DNA of 64,000 nt, taken from Xylocopilactobacillus apis (GTDB lineage: Bacteria; Bacillota; Bacilli; Lactobacillales; Lactobacillaceae). The stretch covers positions 2,084,001-2,148,000 of the forward strand of contig NZ_AP026801.1 of NCBI RefSeq assembly GCF_033095965.1. The letters are read 5' to 3'. This document shows, one piece after another, positions 35,787 to 43,509 of this stretch. Position 1 is the stretch's first letter. Each line of letters opens with the position of its first letter. The notes beneath the pieces were generated by a model that was not told the DNA's origin, did not search any database, and saw nothing but the letters and a program-made list of their open reading frames with translations. A program made the translations under genes and the position numbers.

Positions 35787-36513
35787 AAGTGCAATATTTG
35801 TACCGATAATAGTTAACGCTAAACGAACGATCATCAATTGTTTGATAACCATCTTTAGTCAAATACAATGGAAGTAGAGCAGTGGCTTGACCATCTAAAA
35901 CTAACTGTGAGATGTTCTCTAAAGAATCAATTTCGACCAAGCGTGCTGGGTCCTCGATTAATTGAATCGTGAGTTTTCGAAGTGGGCATAAATGATCGCT
36001 GTTAATTAAGACTGGTAAGTCATTAATGTTTTCTTTTCTGGAAAGAAAACTGACAGGAAGGTCTTCGGTCGCAACCAATTTAAAATCATTTCGATTTAAC
36101 TTGTTGAAGGTAACAACATAATCGTAATGATTTTTATTTAATTCAGAGGCGATTTTGCTGGTCTTTTTGCAGGTAATTTTAGTTGAAACAATCGAGAATT
36201 CTTGGTCATCAACGACGAGGCACTTAAATAAAAGCTCTGACGTTAGTAATTCTGGTATTTTTTTGGAAAAAGAATTTTTTAATTCGTCAAATTGGGACAA
36301 GGTTTGACGTACAAAAGAGTAAAACTTCTCTCCATTTTCAGTCGCCGAGACGCCATTATAACTGCGAACAAAAAAGCTTGTATTGCATTCATTTTCAAGG
36401 GCATGCAGCCGAGCAGTTAAATTAGATTGGGTATATCCCAATTCTTTTGCAGCTTTGTTAATTGTTTTTTTCTCATAAATAGTCTTGAAGACGATTAGAT
36501 CGTTAAAGTTCAT
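35785..36513 (-). CDS. LysR-family transcriptional regulator
   Basis: The 242-residue protein has the N-terminal winged helix-turn-helix MNFNDLIVFKTIYEKK-TINKAAKELGYTQSNLTARL and a shortened effector-binding domain (usual family length is about 290). It is divergent from the DUF4865 gene with a palindromic operator between them, the usual arrangement for a LysR regulator and its target. The stop codon lies in the inverted repeat before the ATPase gene. Confidence 0.9.
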   Translation of the reverse strand: MNFNDLIVFKTIYEKKTINKAAKELGYTQSNLTARLHALENECNTSFFVRSYNGVSATENGEKFYSFVRQTLSQFDELKNSFSKKIPELLTSELLFKCLVVDDQEFSIVSTKITCKKTSKIASELNKNHYDYVVTFNKLNRNDFKLVATEDLPVSFLSRKENINDLPVLINSDHLCPLRKLTIQLIEDPARLVEIDSLENISQLVLDGQATALLPLYLTKDGYQTIDDRSFSVNYYRYKYCT

Positions 36514-36524
36514 TTGTGACCTGC

Positions 36525-36545
36525 CTTATCATTAATAGTGATAAG
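36525..36545. promoter_or_regulatory. LysR-type operator between lysR and the DUF4865 gene
   Basis: CTTATCA (36525-36531) and TGATAAG (36539-36545) form a perfect inverted repeat with a 7-base centre and fit the T-N11-A rule of LysR boxes. A second GATAAG..TATC half-site follows. It lies 12 bases before the lysR start and 77 before the divergent gene. Confidence 0.7.
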
Positions 36546-36622
36546 CATATCACAAACTAGGATTATGCTATAGGTGCACGCGAATCTATACTAGCTTCAT
36601 ACCAAACAAAGGAGAACAACAA

Positions 36623-37150
36623 ATGCAAGCAATGCAATATAAAGTGGGATTACCCGCTGACTACGACATGGAAATTATCAGGAATCGCATCCGCAACAAT
36701 GGAAATAAGACAGATGGATTTACTGATCTGCTTTTCAAGGCATATTTAATAAATGACAAATCTGCAGGAGATCTCGAAAACAGCTACTCACCTCTATATG
36801 TTTGGAAACAGACTGAGGGAATGACTAAATTCATTTTTGACGGCTTCTTCGACAACATCATCGGATCATTTGGTTGGCAAAATATTGAAATTGGCGTAAC
36901 TCAAACGGTTAATTTAAGCGAATCATTTCCTAAGAGCAAATATATTCTTGAAGAATATCACGATATTACAGAAGCTGCATCATTGAATGGATTTGAATTC
37001 AAGTCTGAAAGCTATGATGATCTGCTTGGGCAAGTAACGATCTATAATCCAGATAAATGGAAATACGTAACCTTCTCATTTTTTGAAAATCGACCTCAAA
37101 ACACTAATAAAAAAATATATACAATTTTACATTTGTCATTAGACAAATAA
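36623..37150 (+). CDS. DUF4865 family protein
   Basis: The 175-residue protein begins MQAMQYKVGLPADYDMEIIR, the hallmark start of the DUF4865 family, whose biochemical role is unknown. AAAGGAGAAC precedes the ATG. It is divergent from and probably controlled by the LysR gene through the palindrome at 36525. A terminator follows within ten bases, so it is monocistronic. Confidence 0.82.
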   Translation: MQAMQYKVGLPADYDMEIIRNRIRNNGNKTDGFTDLLFKAYLINDKSAGDLENSYSPLYVWKQTEGMTKFIFDGFFDNIIGSFGWQNIEIGVTQTVNLSESFPKSKYILEEYHDITEAASLNGFEFKSESYDDLLGQVTIYNPDKWKYVTFSFFENRPQNTNKKIYTILHLSLDK

Positions 37151-37153
37151 TTT

Positions 37154-37181
37154 AAAAAGCTGACCGTTGAGTCGGCTTTTC
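37154..37181 (+). terminator. Terminator after the DUF4865 gene
   Basis: AAAAGCTGAC and GTCGGCTTTT pair (one G-T) around CGTTGA. Confidence 0.85.
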
Positions 37182-37207
37182 GGTGTTCAGATGTTTACAA
37201 TGATAGA

Positions 37208-37496
37208 ATGGAAAATACTAAAACGAAAACTCCTTTTACCCTCACCTGGGCCGTCCACTCAAATCACTACCGAATTAATTGAAAGAAGCATCCATTCGCT
37301 CACCTTTCCTGATCCATGAGCCAGTAACTGTGGACTCCTGCAAGTCTTAGGTGACTTTGCTGAAGAAGCGAAAGTCCAACAAATGTTTCTCAATTTGTGA
37401 CACAACGGCAAATTGCCTGACACTAGAGACTGGGAAGATGCGGCTGAGGAAAACGATACTGGCTTTAACGATTTTTTAAATAAAATTATGAAATAA
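37208..37496 (+). pseudogene. Degraded gene of unknown family
   Basis: Coding-like sequence begins at ATG 37208 (ENTKTKTPFTLTWAVHSNH) and breaks up in several stops. From about 37350 one frame resumes (GDFAEEAKVQQMFLNL, a TGA, then HNGKLPDTRDWEDAAEEND) and ends FNDFLNKIMK at TAA 37494-37496. The acidic, helical ending reads as a real protein terminus. The family is not recognised. Confidence 0.5.
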
Positions 37497-37540
37497 AGGA
37501 ACGTGGATAATTATAGTTTTTCGTCAATTTAAGAAGCTTC

Positions 37541-37647
37541 TTTTTTAAATTATTTTTTTAGATCCGATGTGATCAAATTTTAATTTTTGGCGTAACTTAT
37601 TATAGGGGGCTAAAAAAGGCTCCCAAAAATAAAAACGAGTTTTTAAA
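37541..37647 (+). repeat. Leader repeat, copy A (orphan Rpn-type leader)
   Basis: About 105 bases matching copy B at 38524-38632 with a few mismatches and small gaps. Shared parts are TGATCAAATTTTAATTTTT, a TTATTATA -10-like box, a small hairpin (GGGGGC/GCTCCC here, GGAGC/GCTCC in copy B) and CCCAAAAATAAAAA. In copy A the ribosome binding site reads ACGAG instead of AGGAG and no Rpn gene follows, so the copy has lost its gene. Confidence 0.7.
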
Positions 37648-37694
37648 GCAGAAGAAACAAATTTTATACCATTAAACTAAAGGAGCAAATAATT

Positions 37695-38030
37695 ATGATT
37701 GTAGAACTTGAAGGATTTCCTGTCTATGCCTCTAAAATTGAAAAGGCCAAAGAATGGATGCAATTTTTGAAAAATCATCAAGCAGAGGTCGACCAAACTT
37801 TATTCGCCGAACATATGCAACTAGAACATATTTTTTCAATTACCATTAACAAACAGTTCTATCTCTGTTGGTACTCCAATCAAACGGAAACTGGCCCCGA
37901 CGTTGCACAAAGTTTAAATCCGATTGACCAGATGCACGTTAAGTATTGGGATGAGTGTATCGATATGAGCAAACCATCATTGAAATTTAAATTAGAAAAT
38001 ACTTTTCAATTACCAAAAAAGGAAGATTAA
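37695..38030 (+). CDS. DUF6176-like small protein
   Basis: The 111-residue protein (VELEGFPVYASKIEKAKEWMQFL, FYLCWYSNQ, MHVKYWDECID) matches the pattern of the DUF6176 family of small cytosolic proteins of unknown role. A good ribosome binding site (AAAGGAGC) precedes ATG 37695. It sits between two decayed stretches and just behind the orphan leader copy A, which may supply its promoter. Confidence 0.72.
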   Translation: MIVELEGFPVYASKIEKAKEWMQFLKNHQAEVDQTLFAEHMQLEHIFSITINKQFYLCWYSNQTETGPDVAQSLNPIDQMHVKYWDECIDMSKPSLKFKLENTFQLPKKED

Positions 38031-38176
38031 GTAGGAATTTTGTTTCTTTTGCTAGATAAATGTTTTTAGACAAAATCTTCAACCAAGATATAAAAACAAA
38101 AGAATAAATGCAAATTCTAAATTATTGAAATCTTCTAAGGAAGAACCTTTAATCCTGTTTATTCATTGAAAATTAA

Positions 38177-38392
38177 AAAGCAGCGATCAATGCCGTCCTA
38201 CAAGACTTGATTCGCAAAGCTTATAAAAATAGTAGCACGGGTTATCCACCACGAAAGAAAAATCGGGGTTATATTAAGTCCAGCCATCCCTTTATCTTAA
38301 ACCTTTTAGTCCGGGATAAAACCCGAAGTAAGCGCAATTGAAAAGCAACAAACCAGTGACGTTTATTTTTTGAAACCCAAAAAGAGGCCTAA
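38177..38392 (+). pseudogene. Degraded basic protein fragment
   Basis: One frame reads AAINAVLQDLIRKAYK, GYPPRKKNRGYIKSSHP and LLVRDKTRSKRN, then two TGA stops, then ends at TAA 38390-38392. It looks like a remnant of a nucleic-acid-related gene, but the family is not recognised. The rest of the region 38031-38523 shows nothing else. Confidence 0.4.
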
Positions 38393-38523
38393 ATAAAAAG
38401 CATGATTCGGCTTTAACTAAATTTCTTTCACCGATCTAATAAAACTTGGAGGATTCCATTTTTAAATAGTTATGAGTTAACATGGATGACCGCGATTCCC
38501 CTATTGCCATTTGAAGAACCTGA

Positions 38524-38632
38524 TTTTTAAAATTATTTTTTAGCTCCGATATGATCAAATTTTAATTTTTTTTTGCGTAATGTATTATAAGGAGCTAAAA
38601 AAGGCTCCCAAAAATAAAAAGGAGTTTTAAAA
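38524..38632 (+). repeat. Leader repeat, copy B (upstream of an Rpn-like gene)
   Basis: Second copy of the leader at 37541-37647, directly before the Rpn-like gene at 38634. It contains a TTTGCGTAATGTATTATAAG promoter-like stretch, a GGAGC/GCTCC hairpin and the AAAAAGGAG ribosome binding site. A diverged third copy (CTGCGTAATGTTTATATGG) lies at about 62452-62509 before the other Rpn-like gene. Confidence 0.7.
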
Positions 38633-38633
38633 A

Positions 38634-39137
38634 ATGACTAAACGAAAATATTCAATGCTCAACCCCTACATGATGAAAAAGGTTTTTGCCAACCCTGAAC
38701 ATCCCAATATTTTTGCCGGATTTGTAAAAGACATGGCTGGCCTAAATGTTGTTAATGCTGAATTTGAAGATCCTTACGATCAAAGCAAGCCTTCATTAAA
38801 ACATGAGTACATTCAGGCGATTGCCGAACTCGACAATGGGGAGAAATGCCTCATCAGGATTCAATCGATTTTTAAATACAATATCCCAGACGAAGGATAC
38901 CTCCCGACCTATTTTATAAGGACCGTTAAAGACATTTTAGATAATGGTGCCCAAAAAGAAAACGGCGAATTCTACCCAATCTATCAAATTAATGTTGTAA
39001 GTTTTAACCTCTTTGAAAATGATTCGACTGCATTTCGGGTCGCAACTGTTAATGATGAGATTTTAAGAGAAATTTGTGATTCAGATCAACTCCCGTCAGT
39101 TAAATTCATCTTTTTAGAAATTAAAAAAAATCTCTGA
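38634..39137 (+). CDS. Rpn/TIGR01784-like protein (PD-(D/E)XK transposase-type nuclease N-terminal domain), probably inactive
   Basis: The 167-residue protein resembles the N-terminal nuclease domain of the Rpn recombination-promoting family: LNPYMMKKVFANPEHPNIFAGFVKDM, then YIQAIAELDNGEKCLIRIQS. In active members the last block reads D...-IEIQ; here the acidic residue is replaced by Arg (IRIQ), so catalysis is doubtful. It is about half the usual family length. It is paralogous to the protein at 62510. Confidence 0.65.
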   Translation: MTKRKYSMLNPYMMKKVFANPEHPNIFAGFVKDMAGLNVVNAEFEDPYDQSKPSLKHEYIQAIAELDNGEKCLIRIQSIFKYNIPDEGYLPTYFIRTVKDILDNGAQKENGEFYPIYQINVVSFNLFENDSTAFRVATVNDEILREICDSDQLPSVKFIFLEIKKNL

Positions 39138-39181
39138 TTAGACCCAAACTTATAAAATTAATATTATATTCAATCAAAAAG

Positions 39182-39216
39182 CCATTGAAATGAACGGAAT
39201 ACCGCTTTTTCAATGG
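39182..39216. terminator. Hairpin between the Rpn-like gene and the convergent SHOCT gene
   Basis: CCATTGAA (39182-39189) and TTCAATGG (39209-39216) pair perfectly, with an inner T run. It is placed between two converging genes. Confidence 0.6.
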
Positions 39217-39217
39217 A

Positions 39218-39952
39218 CTATTTTAAATTTAACATCTGTTTCTTTTTCGCAGAGAATTCTTCCTCGGTGAGAATCCCTTCGTCTACTAAAGATTTCAATT
39301 CTCTCAGTTGTGAGACTAGATCTTTATCAGCACCATGACTTTGTTGGTGTACTTTAGCCATTTCGGTCTTAATTCGATCAACCATAATGGGAGCCGAAGA
39401 TTTGCTGACATCATCGACACTAGTTGTAATTGCACCATTGGTGATACTGATTTTTCCAAGCAGCATACCCGTAGAATATGAAACACTATTAACCATGTTT
39501 AATGGAATTTCAGTTGATTTAAATCCATACACTAGACCTTTATCAACAAATAGAATCCTGCTGTCCGTCAGTACCATTAAAACCGTTCCGCCTGCAATTA
39601 CTCCACTCGTCGCATATTTAACAACTTCGTTTGACTGTAAAATGTCAGGCAAAGCTTTTACTTCCTTCTTAGTTCCGAACAAATCGGAAACCTGAGCCGC
39701 TTCAAACTGCGCCTTAATTTCGTCCATCCGGGAACTTTTATCCCCTTCAATCGCCTCTTTTAAATTGACATTACTTAAAAGAGCTCTTTGTAATTCATCA
39801 AATGAAAATCGATCGATATTCTTCAAAGCATCGTTCGCGTTTTTGAAACCCGCTTGCTTTAAATGGGACTCGCAAACCCACATTCCATTGATCTGAACTT
39901 TGTTGGTCATCATTCCAATTTCGGTATTACAAATTGCACACAGTTTGCTCAT
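39218..39952 (-). CDS. Zinc-ribbon (DUF4428) / bacterial PH / SHOCT protein
   Basis: The 244-residue protein has an N-terminal Cys pair (LCAICNTEIG) and a second Cys/His set (WVCESHLKQ) forming a DUF4428-type zinc site, followed by a helical region. A bacterial PH-like domain comes next (about 105-200, VLMVLTDSRILFVDKG), and then a C-terminal SHOCT motif (LRELKSLVDEGILTEEEFSAKKKQML). Such proteins are widespread in Firmicutes and often phage- or stress-linked; the role is unknown. It stands alone. Confidence 0.88.
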   Translation of the reverse strand: MSKLCAICNTEIGMMTNKVQINGMWVCESHLKQAGFKNANDALKNIDRFSFDELQRALLSNVNLKEAIEGDKSSRMDEIKAQFEAAQVSDLFGTKKEVKALPDILQSNEVVKYATSGVIAGGTVLMVLTDSRILFVDKGLVYGFKSTEIPLNMVNSVSYSTGMLLGKISITNGAITTSVDDVSKSSAPIMVDRIKTEMAKVHQQSHGADKDLVSQLRELKSLVDEGILTEEEFSAKKKQMLNLK

Positions 39953-40109
39953 TTATTTTTGCCTCTCATAATCTGTAAAATAACTATACTACTTTTTGTT
40001 GGGCAAAATCAGATTTATTTAATCTTACTGTTTCTTTGAAGATAATAAATGCACAAACAAATTAACAATAACTCTTGTTTTAATAAGTTATGTCCATTAA
40101 AATAGCTAC

Positions 40110-40236
40110 AGAATTGGGGTGTTCCTCTGCGGAGGGCACTTGGAGTGGTCGATTTTCTCTTTGAGAGATTGACCACTTTTTTAGTTTTAGAGGGTGAGGC
40201 CTTGCTACGAGCGGAAGTCCCGTTTTGGGACTTCCG
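40110..40236. other. Hairpin-rich intergenic stretch, possible RNA or type I toxin-antitoxin remnant
   Basis: Three hairpins lie in a row. CCTCTGCGGAGG is at about 40124. A long stem with arms AGTGGTC/GACCACT (about 40143-40178) is followed by TTTTTT. A perfect 10-bp stem, CGGAAGTCCC/GGGACTTCCG, lies at 40212-40236. The CCTC..GAGG plus terminator pattern recalls the antitoxin end of Fst/Lpt-type type I modules, but no small hydrophobic toxin frame is seen. The frames on this stretch do not look like a protein. Confidence 0.4.
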
Positions 40237-40252
40237 TAGTATTACTGAACTT

Positions 40253-40605
40253 TTAGTAATTTTGAATCCCAAAATCAAACGACATTTGAATTAGTTGAAC
40301 TACTTTGTAATATGTATCTTGTCGTAACTTTTCAATATATTCAATACTACGATTACTGCAAGAACTAACGTCAAGAGAATAAATTTGAGTAGTAACTACC
40401 TGTCCTTTAGTTTTTTGAGACGTAAAATATCAACATAAACGGGATTAGATCTAATTTTAGACGTAATTGGTGTAACATAACAAAACCAGTTGCTTTATTA
40501 TAATCATTACTGCTAACTACTACAGCTGGATACATTTTTTGAATTTCACGACCTTTTGAAGGATCAAAATTAATCTAGACGTATCACCTTGTTTTTGTTG
40601 ATACA
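40253..40605 (-). pseudogene. PemK/MazF-family toxin, decayed by several frameshifts
   Basis: On the minus strand the three frames together spell a PemK: FDPSKGREIQKMYPAVVVSS and NDYNKATGF, then PITSKIRSNPVYVDIL in another frame, then TKGQVVTTQIYSLDV, RSIEYIEKLRQDTYYKVVQL and QMSFDFGIQNY in a third, ending at 40253. At least three single-base losses or gains separate the pieces. The RNA-cleaving toxin cannot be made from it. The matching antitoxin gene directly upstream is intact. Confidence 0.85.
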
Positions 40606-40608
40606 AAA

Positions 40609-40842
40609 CTATTCCACCTTTTTAAAATCTATGTCTGTCCACTCTTCTCCAGAATATAGAGACATTGGTTCAGCATCTTTATAAGAATTTTCAAGTTTTG
40701 GAACTAAAATAAAACCATTTCCATCGTCATTAGGAATCAAAAGCCATGTCTGCCCTGGCTTAAAACCCGCACTACTTGGTAAAGATAATGCTAATGAATT
40801 ACCTCGTTTTATTGTCTTAACTTCGAACATCTCTGGCTCCAT
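40609..40842 (-). CDS. PemI/MazE-family antitoxin (AbrB-like)
   Basis: The 77-residue protein has an AbrB/MazE swapped-hairpin DNA-binding start (VKTIKRGNSLALSLPSSAGFKPG) and an acidic C-terminal tail (GEEWTDIDFKKVE) that would wrap the toxin. It would bind and neutralise PemK and repress the operon. The toxin gene downstream is broken, so this antitoxin is an orphan. Confidence 0.85.
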   Translation of the reverse strand: MEPEMFEVKTIKRGNSLALSLPSSAGFKPGQTWLLIPNDDGNGFILVPKLENSYKDAEPMSLYSGEEWTDIDFKKVE

Positions 40843-40876
40843 TTGGGATTATCTTAAAAAATATACATTATTAAAT

Positions 40877-41008
40877 TTGAAACTTTCCGTGTAACTGGTA
40901 GAATGTATCCTAATAAGATAACTTGTGAAGGATAAACACTGGGTCCCAGAAAGGGGTAGGTACAATCGTACTGAGCATTCCTATGTGCCTGGGGTTATCT
41001 TTTTTTGT
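40877..41008 (+). ncRNA. Candidate small RNA with own promoter and terminator
   Basis: TTGAAA (40877-40882) and TAGAAT (40899-40904) are 16 bases apart. From about 40911 the sequence carries no frame but several pairings: GATAA (40931) with TTATC (40995-40999) as outer stem, CCCAG with CTGGG, and GGTAC with GTGCC. It ends in seven T. This gives a transcript of about 90-95 nt between the antitoxin and AbiH genes. No known RNA family is recognised. Confidence 0.5.
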
Positions 41009-41102
41009 TTATAGTTTTAATTTAGATCGGTTGCAGAAAATCATCTAACGTAGAATGTTTTTTAGTTTCTGATGATTTATAAATCTTTTAAAATTTCTGT
41101 TC

Positions 41103-42356
41103 CTAAAGAGTAGTACTGTCGATAACTTGTAATCGATTTTCTAAAATCATCTTATTAACTATATTTTCTCCATGTCTGCCATCGAGCGTATTACCATAGT
41201 CCGTTAATAAATTTACAACTTTTCGAACAGCTTTTCTCTTTTCTAATTGTGCATGATCCCCAGGGTGATAATAGAATTCAAGTTTTGTTTTTGAAGAATA
41301 AATATCGCAATTGTCAAAAATTGTTTCAAAATACGAATAGTCTGCCCGCGCTAATGAATGCCCATAAATCGTAATTAAATCGATATTTTCGTAGCTCATA
41401 TCATCTCTGATGATGTTAACGTTGTTATCAATCAATCTGAATGATTTGGTAAATATAATTCTTGGATCATCTTGTTTTCCGTCAGATAAAATGTCGTGGT
41501 TATCGATTCCAAAGATAGGAGCCGGGAGATGAAATCCACTAACGTAGGATATACTTTGCAACACAGCCTGCTCTGCAGCTGAATCTTTAAAAAAAGCTAC
41601 GCCATGAATGTTGCTCCAGCTCAATATATGAACTTTGTCTCCATGATCTCTATTAAATTTTTCCTTGAAAGGGAGAGTCAATGAATAATTAAATGAAATT
41701 ACATCAACATTTACGGGTTTCTCTTCTTCTGTTTGATCTAAATTTTTTATCAACCGTGAAAGTAAATTTGGATAAAAATCCTGAAAATTACGGTTATTTA
41801 AAACTTGTTTAACAATATAATCAGCAAATATTTCTTCAAACTGATTGAGATCGTTTAATAATTCAGTTGCAATCGTATCGGGAGAGTTGTCACCAATAGT
41901 AGATAGATAATTTATTGCCTTATAATATTTTTCTTTTTCGGTATCATCACTTTCCGAATTATGTTTAAATTCTAGATTTGATTCAAACGAAGGATCAAGT
42001 GCAATTGAGACAACATTGTAAATAATATTTTCTACACCTTGCCATTGAAGATTGTTAGTATCTTCTAAGAAAACTTGCGAAAACAAAAAGAAACAATCCC
42101 AACGAGTTATTTCAATCCCTTCTTTTTTCCGTTTAAGCTTATAGCCATGAAAGTAATCTATTTTTTTATTTAAGCCTTCATACATAAAACCGTTTTTTTC
42201 TATATAATTAGTAATTTTACACGCTGCTCTTTTACAATCTTTAAAATCATCAATATCAAATACTTCTTTAAATCGTTCACTAAAAAAATCATTGTAGTTT
42301 GATTTTAATCCACACTGTAAATCAAACCCATTTCCAATAACAAGTAATTGTTTCAA
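41103..42356 (-). CDS. AbiH-family abortive-infection protein
   Basis: The 417-residue protein begins at TTG 42356 with AAAGGCGG upstream. The N-terminus LLVIGNGFDLQCGLKSNYNDFF is the signature of AbiH proteins, which protect lactococci from some phages by an unknown mechanism. A later DLITIYGHSLARADYSYFE is also conserved in the family, and the fold is thought to be Rossmann/Sir2-like. It is the last gene of a four-gene AT-rich minus-strand operon, 28 bases after the membrane-protein gene. Confidence 0.85.
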   Translation of the reverse strand: MKQLLVIGNGFDLQCGLKSNYNDFFSERFKEVFDIDDFKDCKRAACKITNYIEKNGFMYEGLNKKIDYFHGYKLKRKKEGIEITRWDCFFLFSQVFLEDTNNLQWQGVENIIYNVVSIALDPSFESNLEFKHNSESDDTEKEKYYKAINYLSTIGDNSPDTIATELLNDLNQFEEIFADYIVKQVLNNRNFQDFYPNLLSRLIKNLDQTEEEKPVNVDVISFNYSLTLPFKEKFNRDHGDKVHILSWSNIHGVAFFKDSAAEQAVLQSISYVSGFHLPAPIFGIDNHDILSDGKQDDPRIIFTKSFRLIDNNVNIIRDDMSYENIDLITIYGHSLARADYSYFETIFDNCDIYSSKTKLEFYYHPGDHAQLEKRKAVRKVVNLLTDYGNTLDGRHGENIVNKMILENRLQVIDSTTL

Positions 42357-42384
42357 ATAAAACCGCCTTTTAATCTAACATAAT

Positions 42385-43509
42385 TTATAGAAATGAATAC
42401 ATAAAGAACGGCAAAACTATCCTAGATATCAATAAAACCAACAATACAATAAACGACCATATATATAATCTAGAAATCTTAGGATATTCCATATAATTAG
42501 AAAAATCATTTTCTTCAAAAAATAAATGATCGTTATAAAAAATTTTTATTTTTTTGTACTCATCTTTGAGTTCATTCATTTCCCTAACAAAAATTATCCA
42601 AATAACTATTAATGAAATAAAGAAAATAAGCAAAAACAATAGACTTTTTTCGGTTTTTGAGAAAAGAATTTTTTTCATTAAATTGCCACTAGGTTTATCT
42701 TTAATTTCACCATATATAAAAAGAGCAATGGAAGAACTCCAACCGATAAATTTTAAGTTTAACGATTGATAACTTTCTCGTTGACTTTTAGTAAAGTTAA
42801 AAAAATCATCTTTCAACATATTCACTTGTTTGAAATAATCATCAGTCTTTTCTTTTATAACTCTATTAAAAATAGACTTTGCTTTGTATAAATCTTCTTT
42901 AGTTAAATTAAACGATCGTTTTTCTATAATAAGCTTTCGAACTATTTCCAATCTAGTCTGTACATTTTCTTTACTATCAACAATCCATGAGTAAATATTA
43001 AGCAAATTAAAAGATTTAACTTGTTTAAAATCTATATGCTGTAAATACGACTCATCATCCAACTTTACTTGAAAATCAAAATTATTATCATCATATTCTG
43101 TAACATTAGATAAAAAAAGCATTATATATATTGACTGTACAAATCTAATTTTGTCATTCATCTTATATTTGCAAAAGTGACTAACTGATATACATAAGTC
43201 TTTTTTATTCAAGCCATTTATATTATTTTCAGAAATAACCTCACTATATATATTGAATTCTTTAGAAAAACATCCTGCGTCTACTATTTTTTCGTCTCTA
43301 AAGATGAGCAACGTTTTATCAAATTTTTTAATTTTAAATTTATCAACTATTTGAGAAAAAAACTCAGTTTCATTTATGTAACGTTCTTCTAAAAACAATA
43401 AACTGGGGGTGTTGTATAACTCCCCATCCTCAACATAATTACTCAAAATATCTGGAACATTACCGACAAATTTAAAAGCTGTATTTTCAAATGCTCCCTT
43501 AATTTCCAT
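42385..43509 (-). CDS. Unknown membrane protein of the AbiH-linked operon
   Basis: The 374-residue protein has a soluble N-terminal half (about 1-245) with mixed strands and helices and a C-terminal half with three hydrophobic segments (about 250-265, 291-310 and 347-372). A charged, probably coiled stretch lies between the last two (MNELKDEYKKIKIF). It overlaps the upstream gene by 11 bases, so translation is coupled. I know no family for it. A soluble sensor joined to a membrane effector is a common defence layout, and that is the basis for suspecting such a role. Confidence 0.75.
   Translation of the reverse strand: MEIKGAFENTAFKFVGNVPDILSNYVEDGELYNTPSLLFLEERYINETEFFSQIVDKFKIKKFDKTLLIFRDEKIVDAGCFSKEFNIYSEVISENNINGLNKKDLCISVSHFCKYKMNDKIRFVQSIYIMLFLSNVTEYDDNNFDFQVKLDDESYLQHIDFKQVKSFNLLNIYSWIVDSKENVQTRLEIVRKLIIEKRSFNLTKEDLYKAKSIFNRVIKEKTDDYFKQVNMLKDDFFNFTKSQRESYQSLNLKFIGWSSSIALFIYGEIKDKPSGNLMKKILFSKTEKSLLFLLIFFISLIVIWIIFVREMNELKDEYKKIKIFYNDHLFFEENDFSNYMEYPKISRLYIWSFIVLLVLLISRIVLPFFMYSFL

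Noticed and set aside
40015-40278. 87-codon minus-strand frame in the hairpin-rich gap
   Set aside because: It runs straight through three strong hairpins and the end of the decayed pemK, has no ribosome binding site and reads as Ser/Lys-rich noise.
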